Positions 1 to 7,717 are shown, counted from the stretch's first letter. The stretch is DNA of 8,027 bases from Euryarchaeota archaeon UBA39 (GCA_002503045.1 DAQW01000072.1:9377-17403); one strand, 5' to 3'. Translations and numbers: made by a program. The notes: a model not told the origin generated them from the sequence alone.

Positions 1-2852
1 AATCGATTAGACATCATTACCATTAATGGTTGATTTCTATGCTTGACTTCTCTTCCTGCTTGGTTTTTAAATCGAACAGCTGCACCATGAGTTAGTAATA
101 ATATAAAAGAAGTAAAACCTGCATATCGTGTATTTCCTGTTTCTAACAATATTACCGCACCAATACTAAGCCATACTAATGGAAGAATAAACCATCGAAC
201 TACTAATTGAGCTAATGATATGCTAATATGAGGCGGTACCATTCTTTCTACAGCTTCATGTGCAACTGCTAACGCATTTGCATTAAGCGCTTCATCCATT
301 CCACCCTTTACTGCTAATCCAACGTAAGCATTAGCTGGTGCTTGATCTAACCACGGTTTTTTATCGGCAACTGAACCTACGGCAAGAGCCACCTCAAATT
401 CATTGACATCAGCCTTTAATCCAAGAATAGATGATAGTGCCATGACTCTTGGATCTTCAGGAGATACCTGTTGTAGATCTCTGAATATTTCCAAAGCATC
501 ATGCCATTCCCCTATATCTAGACAACATAATGCACATGCTATTCTTGCTCTTACACTATTTGGATATCTTCTGACTAAACCTACTGCAAGTTGTAATGCT
601 TCATCTGATCTTCTCTGTGCTCGTAATTGAGCTACTGAAGAAATAAGGGCAATATGAGCAAGTCTGTTACGATGTACGTGTCCAATTTCGCTCATTGGAT
701 CCCATGATTCTAATTTAGATTGTAATTCCTTAATATGGTCAATAGTAGGTTCATTCTCCCAATCATACAAATCATCATCTGTTACCCGGTCAGCCCACGG
801 ATCTAACCATTCTGAAACGAATTCTACTAATTCAGGTTCCTCATCATTATCATCCATAATTAGCCCTTTCAGTGTTACTTTAGCCGCATCTAATCTTCTA
901 GAAGCAATATGGCCTACTGCAATAATCATTCTAGCTTCATCATCCTCTCCACCTTGTTGAGCGAGTACGGTTTTAGCTGTCTCAATTGCATTAGGCCATA
1001 ATCCACGCATGGCATATTCAAACATCCTTGCGCGTGTTCGCTCTAATCGCAGTAAACTCTCATCAGCCGATACAGAATCTGTTTGAAAACGACGAAGAGT
1101 TGCAATATCGTCATCAATTGCAGCACGCATTACATAATCTCTAATCCAATTTCCACTTGTTGTTCTAGCAGCACCACTTCTTCTTTCATCGGGTGCTAAA
1201 TCAAATTTAGTAGAACCAACTGTATTCCATCTACCAATAGATAGTAGCCAAGTCAAAATGAATACTCCTTGACCCACTGCAATAAAATTCCAGGTTTCTT
1301 GCAGAAGCATTAATTCTACTTGTGCAGCTGTTAGGAATTCGGATGAATTAGCATAAGGCATTAATTCAGCCCATTCCTTGTATACTGTCATAATAAGAAG
1401 TAGAACTGAATATCCAGCGAATCCGGCCAATCCAAATGCAATAATCCTAGACTGTACTATACTTTCAGCACGAATTTCTCTAGGCTGGCCTAGAACAACT
1501 CCACCAATTCCTCCAATCACCTGACCACCTAGGAAGAGGTTCCTAATCATTTCAAAAATTAGAGCTAGTCCCACTACTGATACATTCAACATTAGATAAG
1601 CGGCTAAAACTAATGAAAGACTCTTTAGATCTACTAATTTACTAAGAAATTCATTACCTTCTACGAACATCAATAAAGTATTTCCAATTATTCCTCCCAA
1701 GTCAAGAATAAATCGTAAATTATCTGGATTTTCTAATCTAGTCCATGCTAAAGTAATAATTCCATTTAATGCAGCAAGTGGCATTGTCCCTAGGAATAAT
1801 ACCAAAATTGTAGAATTTATTCTTTTGACAATTGTAGGTTTATCAGGATCAATCGGAGTTGGATTGCCTCTAATTGTACGATATTTATTACGAACTAACA
1901 TGTTCCAAGATGCGCCCATTATTCTTCCATATGCCACTATTGTTGGCAACATGAATACTAGTAGACCCAATGATGCCCATTCAATCGTTACCAAGACTCG
2001 ATTCATCTCGATTCGCTCAGAATTTGATACCCAACGCCCATATCTTACATCTTCAATTTCTTGAGTAACAGGATCAGTTATCAGTTCTGATTGTGCATTA
2101 CATGCTTCTTCATCTAATACATCAATAACAGGCAATGGCGAATGTATCCCCCTAGTATCAATACATACAAATGAATCAATAGCAATATCGAAATTAAAGG
2201 TAGCAGAATTTGACCATTCATCTCTCATCGAATTCTCTACTTCGTCGTCAACTGAATTATGTTCAGCAATTCCAAGATAAGCTACTGGTAAAATCAATAC
2301 TGTAATTACAATAATTACACTTAGAACATTTAGAAACCATTCCCTAATGGTCACAATTGAATCTGCTGCACTTTTTCGCGAAATTTGAGCATATAGTGAA
2401 ATAAATGGAGAGAGTATAATTGGAAGAGACAATAGAAAAGCAGTAATCAGCAATACTGGTTGATAGTACGTAGGACCTCGATTCCATATCAATGAATCAT
2501 CAATAACATCTGTTAAAATAATCAAAATACCTGCCATTGCCATCAAATATAACAATACACCAATTAACACAGGTCTTGGCTTGATAATTTTCAATGCATC
2601 TGATCTATTCTTAGTCAATCTATGAACTTCGTAAAAACCATCATCAATTTCGAATGCTACTTGTAAATTCGACAAAGAACTTGGTAACAAAAATCTCCAT
2701 AATAATAGACTAGTAATAATACCAACAATTATCGGTAATAATAAATCTAAATTCAATCCACTGGTAGAAATAATAACTACTTCATCAGCACTAACGGTTG
2801 ATGTCATAAAAGACAAAACACCCAAGGAGAGCACTGTTGTTAGTGGCCTCAT
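1..2852 (-). CDS. Unrecognised polytopic membrane protein with TPR-like region (3' end beyond window)
   Basis: The frame is open from ATG at 2852 to the left edge, giving 950 complete codons plus two bases; the C-terminus lies outside. I do not recognise the family. Residues 1-22 look like a signal peptide ending near TVSA-DE. Hydrophobic helices appear near residues 36-57, 94-117, 130-155, 173-196, 285-308, 346-370, 409-436, 467-490 and 521-540. A charged, mostly helical soluble region follows (about 541-875), with a TPR-like unit around 768-800 (ALCCLDIGEWHDALEIF...P). Two more helices lie near 880-904 and 908-925. The loop at 197-284 is acidic and carries Cys230 and Cys251; with a cleaved signal peptide it would be external, and the Arg/Lys-rich loops internal. 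An in-frame TGA two codons upstream fixes ATG 2852 as the earliest start. I see no clear SD there. It lies 46 bases after the aminotransferase, probably in the same operon. A scaffold role for the TPR region would be inference only. Confidence 0.85.
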   Translation of the reverse strand, partial: MRPLTTVLSLGVLSFMTSTVSADEVVIISTSGLNLDLLLPIIVGIITSLLLWRFLLPSSLSNLQVAFEIDDGFYEVHRLTKNRSDALKIIKPRPVLIGVLLYLMAMAGILIILTDVIDDSLIWNRGPTYYQPVLLITAFLLSLPIILSPFISLYAQISRKSAADSIVTIREWFLNVLSVIIVITVLILPVAYLGIAEHNSVDDEVENSMRDEWSNSATFNFDIAIDSFVCIDTRGIHSPLPVIDVLDEEACNAQSELITDPVTQEIEDVRYGRWVSNSERIEMNRVLVTIEWASLGLLVFMLPTIVAYGRIMGASWNMLVRNKYRTIRGNPTPIDPDKPTIVKRINSTILVLFLGTMPLAALNGIITLAWTRLENPDNLRFILDLGGIIGNTLLMFVEGNEFLSKLVDLKSLSLVLAAYLMLNVSVVGLALIFEMIRNLFLGGQVIGGIGGVVLGQPREIRAESIVQSRIIAFGLAGFAGYSVLLLIMTVYKEWAELMPYANSSEFLTAAQVELMLLQETWNFIAVGQGVFILTWLLSIGRWNTVGSTKFDLAPDERRSGAARTTSGNWIRDYVMRAAIDDDIATLRRFQTDSVSADESLLRLERTRARMFEYAMRGLWPNAIETAKTVLAQQGGEDDEARMIIAVGHIASRRLDAAKVTLKGLIMDDNDEEPELVEFVSEWLDPWADRVTDDDLYDWENEPTIDHIKELQSKLESWDPMSEIGHVHRNRLAHIALISSVAQLRAQRRSDEALQLAVGLVRRYPNSVRARIACALCCLDIGEWHDALEIFRDLQQVSPEDPRVMALSSILGLKADVNEFEVALAVGSVADKKPWLDQAPANAYVGLAVKGGMDEALNANALAVAHEAVERMVPPHISISLAQLVVRWFILPLVWLSIGAVILLETGNTRYAGFTSFILLLTHGAAVRFKNQAGREVKHRNQPLMVMMSNR

Positions 2853-2878
2853 AGTTCATCGGGGAATGAATCAGCCAT
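2849..2878 (-). other. Possible 9-codon micro-ORF overlapping the start of the membrane/TPR gene
   Basis: ATG at 2878 opens a nine-codon frame (MADSFPDEL). Its TGA overlaps the downstream ATG at 2852 as ATGA, a geometry typical of translational coupling. No SD precedes it and the reading could be chance, since ATG and TGA are common in AT-rich DNA. It is recorded because the downstream gene also lacks a visible SD, so its mode of initiation is open. Confidence 0.15.
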
Positions 2879-2898
2879 AAATCGATTCGCATGGATGT

Positions 2899-4095
2899 TT
2901 ACGAATTTCGTAGGAATCGTTCGATTCTATCAAATGCCTCATTCAGCGTATCTGGATCTGCTAAATGTACTAGACGTACATGACCTGTACCACGTTCTTT
3001 ACTGAAACCCGAACCATGAACAAGTAACACTTTTTCTTCATTAAGTAAAGATAATACAAACTCCTTGTCATTATTTTCCCACTTAGGATGAGTTATTCTG
3101 ACAAACATGTAAAACGCCCCCCCTGTAGGTTCAACTTCCAATCCATCAATAGATTCTATACGGGATAATGCAATTTTCCTGCGTTCCATTACTATATTCT
3201 TATGATTATTCATCCAATCTCTATTACTTGTCAATCCAGCCAAATATCCCATCTGGGCTGGAGTAGAGGCGCACAATCTTGATCTCAACAACCTTTCAAT
3301 TGAATCTCTTACTTCGATTAGAGAATTTATTGGATCATGTAATGCCATGTATCCAATTCGCCAACCGGGGGCATAGTAAACCTTGGAAACACCATTCAAA
3401 GTGATTACAGGAACAGTAGTGGATTTCGAAGCAATAGAAACTTGATGACCAGTAAAATCAAGTCCATCATAAATTTCATCTGCAATTATCATACAATTAG
3501 GGTATTGTTCTACAATTGAAATGATTTCATCAATTTCATTAGGAGTCATTACATTACCAGTCGGATTATTTGGATTAATCAAGACCAACATACGAACATC
3601 ATTGTTCATTCGATTTCGAATATCTTCGATATCTACTTTCCATGAGTCATTTGGATTAAGGTTATACTCTTCTGTAATCGCTCCAGACATTTGTGGATAT
3701 GCCATATACGGTGGATAATGAGGACCAGGGGCAAGAATCCTATCACCTTCAGTAAGAACCGCTGAGAAAATTATCTGTAATGCTTCTGTTACGCCATGAG
3801 TAACATATACATCGTTAGAAGTACATGTCCATCCCTTAGCTACTTCATCATTTGAAATCGCTTGACGTAATTCTGGAACCCCATACGATCCAGAATACCC
3901 ATTTTGACCAGAACGAAGAGATTTAACATAAGCATCAACCATATGTTCAGGTGTAGACAATCCTGGATAGGCGATAGGATCTCCAATATTTAATTTCAAA
4001 ATCTTATGGCCCTGCTCTTCAAGTTCCATTGCAGGAACTACTACATCACGAATAGCATATTCTATTGATTTTGAACGAGGAGATGAAGGAATCAA
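2899..4095 (-). CDS. Class I PLP-dependent aminotransferase (alanine/aspartate aminotransferase-like)
   Basis: This 398-residue cytosolic enzyme should transfer an amino group between an amino acid and a 2-oxo acid through pyridoxal phosphate. The fold-type I marks are in order: GDP near 38-40, NPNNPTG at 174-180, DEIY at 206-209 (Asp pairs with the pyridine nitrogen, Tyr with the phenolate), SKVYYAPGWRIGY at 237-249 with the Schiff-base Lys238 and Arg246, and GHVRLVHL with Arg374, the expected substrate-carboxylate arginine. Length is normal for the family. The LKLNIGDP start and LNGVSK...GWR segment resemble AlaA-type enzymes, but substrate cannot be read from sequence and aspartate or aromatic substrates remain possible. 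The start is TTG at 4095, overlapping the TGA of the EVE gene as TTGA, with a strong GGAGGAT seven or fewer bases upstream. The next in-frame Met is residue 23, which would remove conserved N-terminal sequence. Confidence 0.93.
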   Translation of the reverse strand: MIPSSPRSKSIEYAIRDVVVPAMELEEQGHKILKLNIGDPIAYPGLSTPEHMVDAYVKSLRSGQNGYSGSYGVPELRQAISNDEVAKGWTCTSNDVYVTHGVTEALQIIFSAVLTEGDRILAPGPHYPPYMAYPQMSGAITEEYNLNPNDSWKVDIEDIRNRMNNDVRMLVLINPNNPTGNVMTPNEIDEIISIVEQYPNCMIIADEIYDGLDFTGHQVSIASKSTTVPVITLNGVSKVYYAPGWRIGYMALHDPINSLIEVRDSIERLLRSRLCASTPAQMGYLAGLTSNRDWMNNHKNIVMERRKIALSRIESIDGLEVEPTGGAFYMFVRITHPKWENNDKEFVLSLLNEEKVLLVHGSGFSKERGTGHVRLVHLADPDTLNEAFDRIERFLRNS

Positions 4096-4571
4096 ACGAG
4101 ATCCTCCAATTTATGTCCAGCCATGTCCAATATGACTTCAAAATGTTTCAAATCTACAGATTGTACAGAAAGGCGTTGACCACGACGTAATAATGCCATA
4201 TCATCTAGTTGAATTTCATCTCGTAATTCCGGTAATGTCACAATCTTATCGAATGTTAGAACAGGTTCAATATCGACCATGAACCAACGAGGGTTTTCTG
4301 TAGTTGATTTAGCGTCATAGTATTTTGAATGAGAATCCCAAGAAGTGAAATCGGGGTAACCTTCGCGACTGACAATTGCAACCCCTGCTATATGTGGGGG
4401 CTTACAATTTGAATGATAAAAAAGTACATAATCGCCTTCCTTTAACTGGTCTCTCATCATATTTCGTGCCTGATAGTTTCGAACACCATCCCAATGTGTC
4501 CATTCATCTTCAATCAATTGTGTCCACGGATAAACATCAAGTTCTGATTTCATTAACCAATACGCGACCAT
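4092..4571 (-). CDS. EVE-domain protein (PUA-like superfamily)
   Basis: This 159-residue protein is essentially one EVE domain (formerly DUF55; human relative THYN1). It follows the family pattern throughout: YWLMKSE at 4-10, WDGVRNYQARNMMR at 27-40, GDYVLFYHS at 46-54, a central YYDAKST at 84-90, PRWFMVDIE at 94-102 and a closing LLRRGQRLSVQSV at 127-139. EVE domains belong to the PUA/YTH-like fold and are known or proposed to bind modified bases in DNA or RNA; the ligand here is unknown. The usual Pro of the KSEP motif is Leu here (KSELDVYPW). The start is ATG at 4571, with AGGTGA just upstream. It lies 44 bases after the transporter gene, and its stop overlaps the TTG start of the aminotransferase. 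Stand-alone size is normal for bacterial and archaeal members. Confidence 0.93.
   Translation of the reverse strand: MVAYWLMKSELDVYPWTQLIEDEWTHWDGVRNYQARNMMRDQLKEGDYVLFYHSNCKPPHIAGVAIVSREGYPDFTSWDSHSKYYDAKSTTENPRWFMVDIEPVLTFDKIVTLPELRDEIQLDDMALLRRGQRLSVQSVDLKHFEVILDMAGHKLEDLV
4101..4107 (-). promoter_or_regulatory. Ribosome binding site of the aminotransferase (decides a TTG start)
   Basis: The minus strand reads GGAGGAT, a strong Shine-Dalgarno match, five bases before TTG (seven if only GGAGG is counted). It lies inside the last codons of the EVE gene. Its position supports TTG at 4095 over any internal ATG, and favours coupled translation of the two genes. Confidence 0.75.
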
Positions 4572-4575
4572 ATAT

Positions 4576-4581
4576 TCACCT
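4576..4581 (-). promoter_or_regulatory. Ribosome binding site of the EVE gene
   Basis: The minus strand reads AGGTGA four bases before ATG at 4571, matching the AGGAGGTGA anti-anti-SD sequence. It sits in the 44-base gap after the transporter gene and supports the chosen start. Confidence 0.6.
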
Positions 4582-4615
4582 GCGGGGGTTTAAAGTTTGA
4601 AAATGTTGCATTTGT

Positions 4616-7600
4616 TCACCAAGCTTCATCTCCAGGTAATTCGGCATCAATTGCCTTATTTTGTGATGGAAATACGTTTTGAAGTCCAATTTTACGAGTC
4701 ATGGCTGAAGATCCCCCTGTTAAGCCATAATCTAACTTAACCATTAATGCGTAAATTGCAGGGAGTAATAATAAAGCGCTAATAGCAGCTACTACAAGTA
4801 AAATCATGATTGTATAGATGAATGGTTTAACAGCAGGAATTGGGATTAGCAATGCACATCCTAAACCTGCTAGTGTACAACAAGCAGCTTCTACAAGTGA
4901 CATACCTGTTGAGGATGCTGCAACTCTGATTGCATCTAAATCTCCACCTAATTCGCGTACACGATTAGCAATATGAATGGAGAAATCAACGCCAACGCCT
5001 ACTAAAATTGATCCGATCATTACTGTTACAAGAGATAATTCCACATTCTGTAAATCCATTACCATCCATTGCATTGCAACAGTAAATACAACTGGCAGCG
5101 TAGTTAAAAATGCATAATATCCATCTCTAAATACAAATCCAAGTGTCAATAATGTAAACAATAATGCAAATCCAAGAGATGTCCATTGAGAATCTACTAT
5201 CTCTTCATTAACAGCAATTGTAACTGCTGCAACTCCACTAAGATCGTATGCAGTAATGTCACCCTTTCTGTCTTGTGCTGAAAAACGATTCACTTCATTT
5301 ACTGATTGTTCAGTGGATTTAACATCCATAAATGGCATATCGATGTAGATTAACGATCGTTCATAATCAGAAGATATGAATAACTGTCTGGTTTCAACTG
5401 TTAGTGAATTATAAAATACATACAATAGGAAATTTTGGGCTTGTAAACCACCATTATCATCTTGAGCATCAAGTAACTGGAGTGCTTCCCAAAATGTGGC
5501 ATCTTCGGCAGCTTCACGTCCGAAAATCAAATCTGCAACGTCCTTAACTGGTTGTGGGGCAGGAGTATCATCTATTTGGTCAACAAATTCGTTACCACTA
5601 ACATTGACTGATACAGATATTGATTTCATCAAGAAAACTACACTCACAGCCGTAGTTTTGTTCACAAGATTAACATCTGCCTCGAGTTGATCGATACCTT
5701 GAAGATTTTCAAATGGGTCATCAGCATCTGCAGCAAAACTAGGAGTTGCTCCAATGTCACCTTCAACCAAAATAAAGCCAGCTTGCCCTGCATCAAATTC
5801 GTCAGAATATTGCTTCATTTTCCTTACGGCAGCATAATCTACGAAAGGACAATTGGGGTCACCCTCCAAACAATTTTCATCATCAGGAGCCATTTCTAGT
5901 AACTCGATATTTTCTTCAACATTAGTTCGATTATACATCGCAGATAATAACATCAGTACCAAAAATAATGAAAGAGCAATTTTAGCATAATTTACTGGAC
6001 CATTCACTGCAGTTTTGAATAATCTCATAGGAGGGTGGCTTGGTTTTTTCAGATCTAACAACATTGTCAAATTAGGTACCATTAACATTGTCATAATATA
6101 TACTACTACAATACCCAATGATAGACCGTAACCTACGGTTTTAATTGGAGACATAGGAGTTGAAACTAAGGACAAAAATCCGATAATTGTAGTCACTGCA
6201 GATAAAAATACAGCTCGCCCAGTAGATTGTAACGCTTCTGCCATTTTCTCTTGCGGAGTCCCTATGGATTCTGCATATCTATTAGTAATATGTAATCCAT
6301 ATGAAACTCCTAATGCAAGTACAATAGGACCTACAATAATCACTGTCATAGTCACTTCAGCATCGCTCCATCCAATCAATCCTAATGTTATCCAAACAGA
6401 ACATAAAGTAGGCAACCCTGATATTATGACTACTTTGATTCCTTGAACAGGACGAACTCTGCCAGTTTGGAAGATATCACAATGGAATAGAAATAAAACC
6501 AATGCTACTGCAACTATTCCATAAGGAAATATTTGCCAAAATAATTTGAATGAATATTCTGTTACAGAATTAGTAATAGGAACAGGTCCAGTTAATGTCA
6601 TAGTTAGATTAGATTCGTTCCAATTATTCTCATCACGTAAATCATTAATATCATTCTGTGTATTCGCAATAAGTTGACCAATTGGATAATCATCAATGCC
6701 ATCACCATCCTTATCCAGGTTCTGAGAAATAAATACAATAATTACAGCTCTATTCCAAAATTTAGCTTTTTCATCTTCCTCAATTGTACCATTTTGATTG
6801 GTGTCAAAATCTACTTTATTCACTAACTTAGATTGAGCGTTTTCAGGTAATTCTCCAACAATTCGATCGATTGTATTTTGATTATCTGGAATGGCATAAT
6901 TACCTAAAATATCTTGATTATCGTCAACAGTTTCGTTAAAATCTTCACTTAATTCTTCATTACCTGTAGCAGTTGCTAAACCGCTGAAAAATGCCTTAGA
7001 TACACGTACAGCACTACTGTTTACTTCTTTAATCACAGTTGAAATAGATAAAATTGCAATTACATTGTCTTCTTCACCATTATCTTCGGGATGTACATTT
7101 AATCGTCTTTCAACTTCATCCATTTGTTTGAGAATAGCATAGTCTGTAACATTACTACTTTCAGATTCAACATAAATTACCATAACATTAGTGGTCCAAT
7201 TATTTTGAACACGAGCGATATCTCCAGTAATTGGACTATCCTGAGGCAAATATACTTCTAAATCTCCATTGACATTTAAAGAAGGTTCAGTCGAACAGGC
7301 TGCTCCATACCATTGATCCCCATCAATTGTATCTTCAGTACTAGACCATCCTCTTCTACAATCGTTCATACCTGATTCTAAACCCATGAAAAATGTGAGT
7401 AATAAGCATGCAATTACAGTCATTAATGGAAAGCGAGTGAGAATACTAGTCGATGACATTGAACTTAATTCTCTCTTAAATTTACTAGGTGCTGCAAACA
7501 TTGCATCTATAGCAGCTACACGATCAAAATTTTCAAATCTAGATTTGATACCTGAAATTGGTGAATTGTCTACGTTGTCAGTAGATAATTCGCCATCATT

Positions 7601-7624
7601 CGATGATGAATCTGACCCTGCCAT
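4616..7624 (-). CDS. RND-superfamily (MMPL/COG1033-like) membrane transporter with calcium-loop motifs
   Basis: This 1002-residue integral membrane protein has the duplicated RND plan: a Ser/Asp-rich cytosolic N-terminus (1-55), TM1 near 64-81, an external domain (about 85-360), five helices (about 362-524), TM7 near 546-563, a second external domain (about 565-812) and five helices (813-962). Matching TM4 motifs in the two halves (GVSYGLHITNR at 439-449, GVGVDFSIHIANR at 876-888) show the internal repeat. Asp880 fits the proton-relay aspartate of MMPL proteins; the first half has Ser441 instead. The first external domain carries an EF-hand-like loop at 274-285 and DKDGDGIDD at 304-312. Cys89/Cys110 and Cys585/Cys592 could pair outside the cell. 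Substrate is unknown; lipids or hydrophobic compounds are typical of relatives. The codon before ATG 7624 is an in-frame TAG and GGTGGAG lies four bases upstream, so the start is firm. It is the first gene of the likely operon. Confidence 0.92.
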   Translation of the reverse strand: MAGSDSSSNDGELSTDNVDNSPISGIKSRFENFDRVAAIDAMFAAPSKFKRELSSMSSTSILTRFPLMTVIACLLLTFFMGLESGMNDCRRGWSSTEDTIDGDQWYGAACSTEPSLNVNGDLEVYLPQDSPITGDIARVQNNWTTNVMVIYVESESSNVTDYAILKQMDEVERRLNVHPEDNGEEDNVIAILSISTVIKEVNSSAVRVSKAFFSGLATATGNEELSEDFNETVDDNQDILGNYAIPDNQNTIDRIVGELPENAQSKLVNKVDFDTNQNGTIEEDEKAKFWNRAVIIVFISQNLDKDGDGIDDYPIGQLIANTQNDINDLRDENNWNESNLTMTLTGPVPITNSVTEYSFKLFWQIFPYGIVAVALVLFLFHCDIFQTGRVRPVQGIKVVIISGLPTLCSVWITLGLIGWSDAEVTMTVIIVGPIVLALGVSYGLHITNRYAESIGTPQEKMAEALQSTGRAVFLSAVTTIIGFLSLVSTPMSPIKTVGYGLSLGIVVVYIMTMLMVPNLTMLLDLKKPSHPPMRLFKTAVNGPVNYAKIALSLFLVLMLLSAMYNRTNVEENIELLEMAPDDENCLEGDPNCPFVDYAAVRKMKQYSDEFDAGQAGFILVEGDIGATPSFAADADDPFENLQGIDQLEADVNLVNKTTAVSVVFLMKSISVSVNVSGNEFVDQIDDTPAPQPVKDVADLIFGREAAEDATFWEALQLLDAQDDNGGLQAQNFLLYVFYNSLTVETRQLFISSDYERSLIYIDMPFMDVKSTEQSVNEVNRFSAQDRKGDITAYDLSGVAAVTIAVNEEIVDSQWTSLGFALLFTLLTLGFVFRDGYYAFLTTLPVVFTVAMQWMVMDLQNVELSLVTVMIGSILVGVGVDFSIHIANRVRELGGDLDAIRVAASSTGMSLVEAACCTLAGLGCALLIPIPAVKPFIYTIMILLVVAAISALLLLPAIYALMVKLDYGLTGGSSAMTRKIGLQNVFPSQNKAIDAELPGDEAW
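6689..6715 (-). other. DxDxDGxxD calcium-loop motif (thrombospondin type 3 / dockerin-like)
   Basis: Residues 304-312 read DKDGDGIDD, the acidic core seen in thrombospondin type 3 repeats and similar calcium-binding loops. It lies about 20 residues after the EF-hand-like loop in the same external domain, so the two may form a paired calcium site. Confidence 0.55.
6770..6805 (-). other. EF-hand-like calcium-binding loop in the transporter's first external domain
   Basis: Residues 274-285 read DTNQNGTIEEDE. This fits the 12-residue EF-hand loop: D1, N3, N5, G6, I8 and E12 are all in place. Calcium binding is inferred from the pattern. A flanking helix pair is not obvious from sequence alone, so it may be an isolated loop. 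Confidence 0.6.
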
Positions 7625-7628
7625 CTAA

Positions 7629-7635
7629 CTCCACC
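7629..7635 (-). promoter_or_regulatory. Ribosome binding site of the RND transporter
   Basis: The minus strand reads GGTGGAG, four bases before ATG at 7624. With the in-frame TAG directly before the ATG, it fixes the start of the transporter. Confidence 0.6.
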
Positions 7636-7652
7636 GGCCTTAACAGTCATCA

Positions 7653-7675
7653 AAGGCGTTTGAACACTGCGCCTT
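7653..7675. repeat. Inverted repeat AAGGCG-11 nt-CGCCTT
   Basis: Six-base perfect arms at 7653-7658 and 7670-7675 flank an 11-base spacer. It lies 29 bases upstream of the transporter start, inside its expected 5' leader or promoter. It could be an operator or a small hairpin, or chance. Confidence 0.35.
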
Positions 7676-7683
7676 ACAACTAG

Positions 7684-7717
7684 ATTCTTGGCCAATTAAT
7701 TCGCAATCGTCAAGAAT
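7684..7717. repeat. Inverted repeat ATTCTTG-20 nt-CAAGAAT around the TATA-like element
   Basis: Seven-base perfect arms at 7684-7690 and 7711-7717 enclose the AATTAATT at 7694-7701. A dyad spanning a TATA-like box is a plausible regulator site, but arm length is short and the DNA is AT-rich. Confidence 0.35.

Larger units (their letters stand above)
1..7624 (-). other. Probable four-gene operon
   Basis: The transporter, EVE, aminotransferase and membrane/TPR genes lie head to tail on one strand with gaps of 44, -4 and 46 bases. No convincing internal terminator or promoter was seen. Co-transcription is inferred from spacing alone; only the EVE-aminotransferase pair shows direct signs of coupling (TTGA overlap with an SD inside the upstream gene). 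Confidence 0.6.

Noticed and set aside
403..630. Short plus-strand open frames inside the minus-strand genes (for example 403-630, 1825-2064, 3521-3718, 5496-5690, 7386-7628)
   Set aside because: All lie antisense to long frames with clear domain or membrane-helix content, have no recognisable product and are expected by chance opposite AT-rich coding DNA.
2853..2898. Terminator between the aminotransferase and the membrane/TPR gene
   Set aside because: No stable hairpin and no T-rich tract is seen in the 46-base gap.
3117..3123. Run of seven C in the aminotransferase as a sequencing frameshift
   Set aside because: On the coding strand it encodes the conserved PTGGAFYMF segment in frame, with normal family sequence on both sides.
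4588..4597. TTTAAA in the gap upstream of the EVE gene as a TATA box
   Set aside because: It is only about 21 bases from the ATG, which would place the transcription start inside the gene; the gap also has a good SD, which a leaderless start would not use.
7651..7680. tRNA-like stem near the TTCAAAC sequence
   Set aside because: The minus strand has GTTCAAAC between short complementary arms, but no acceptor, D or anticodon arms can be fitted on either side within about 75 bases.
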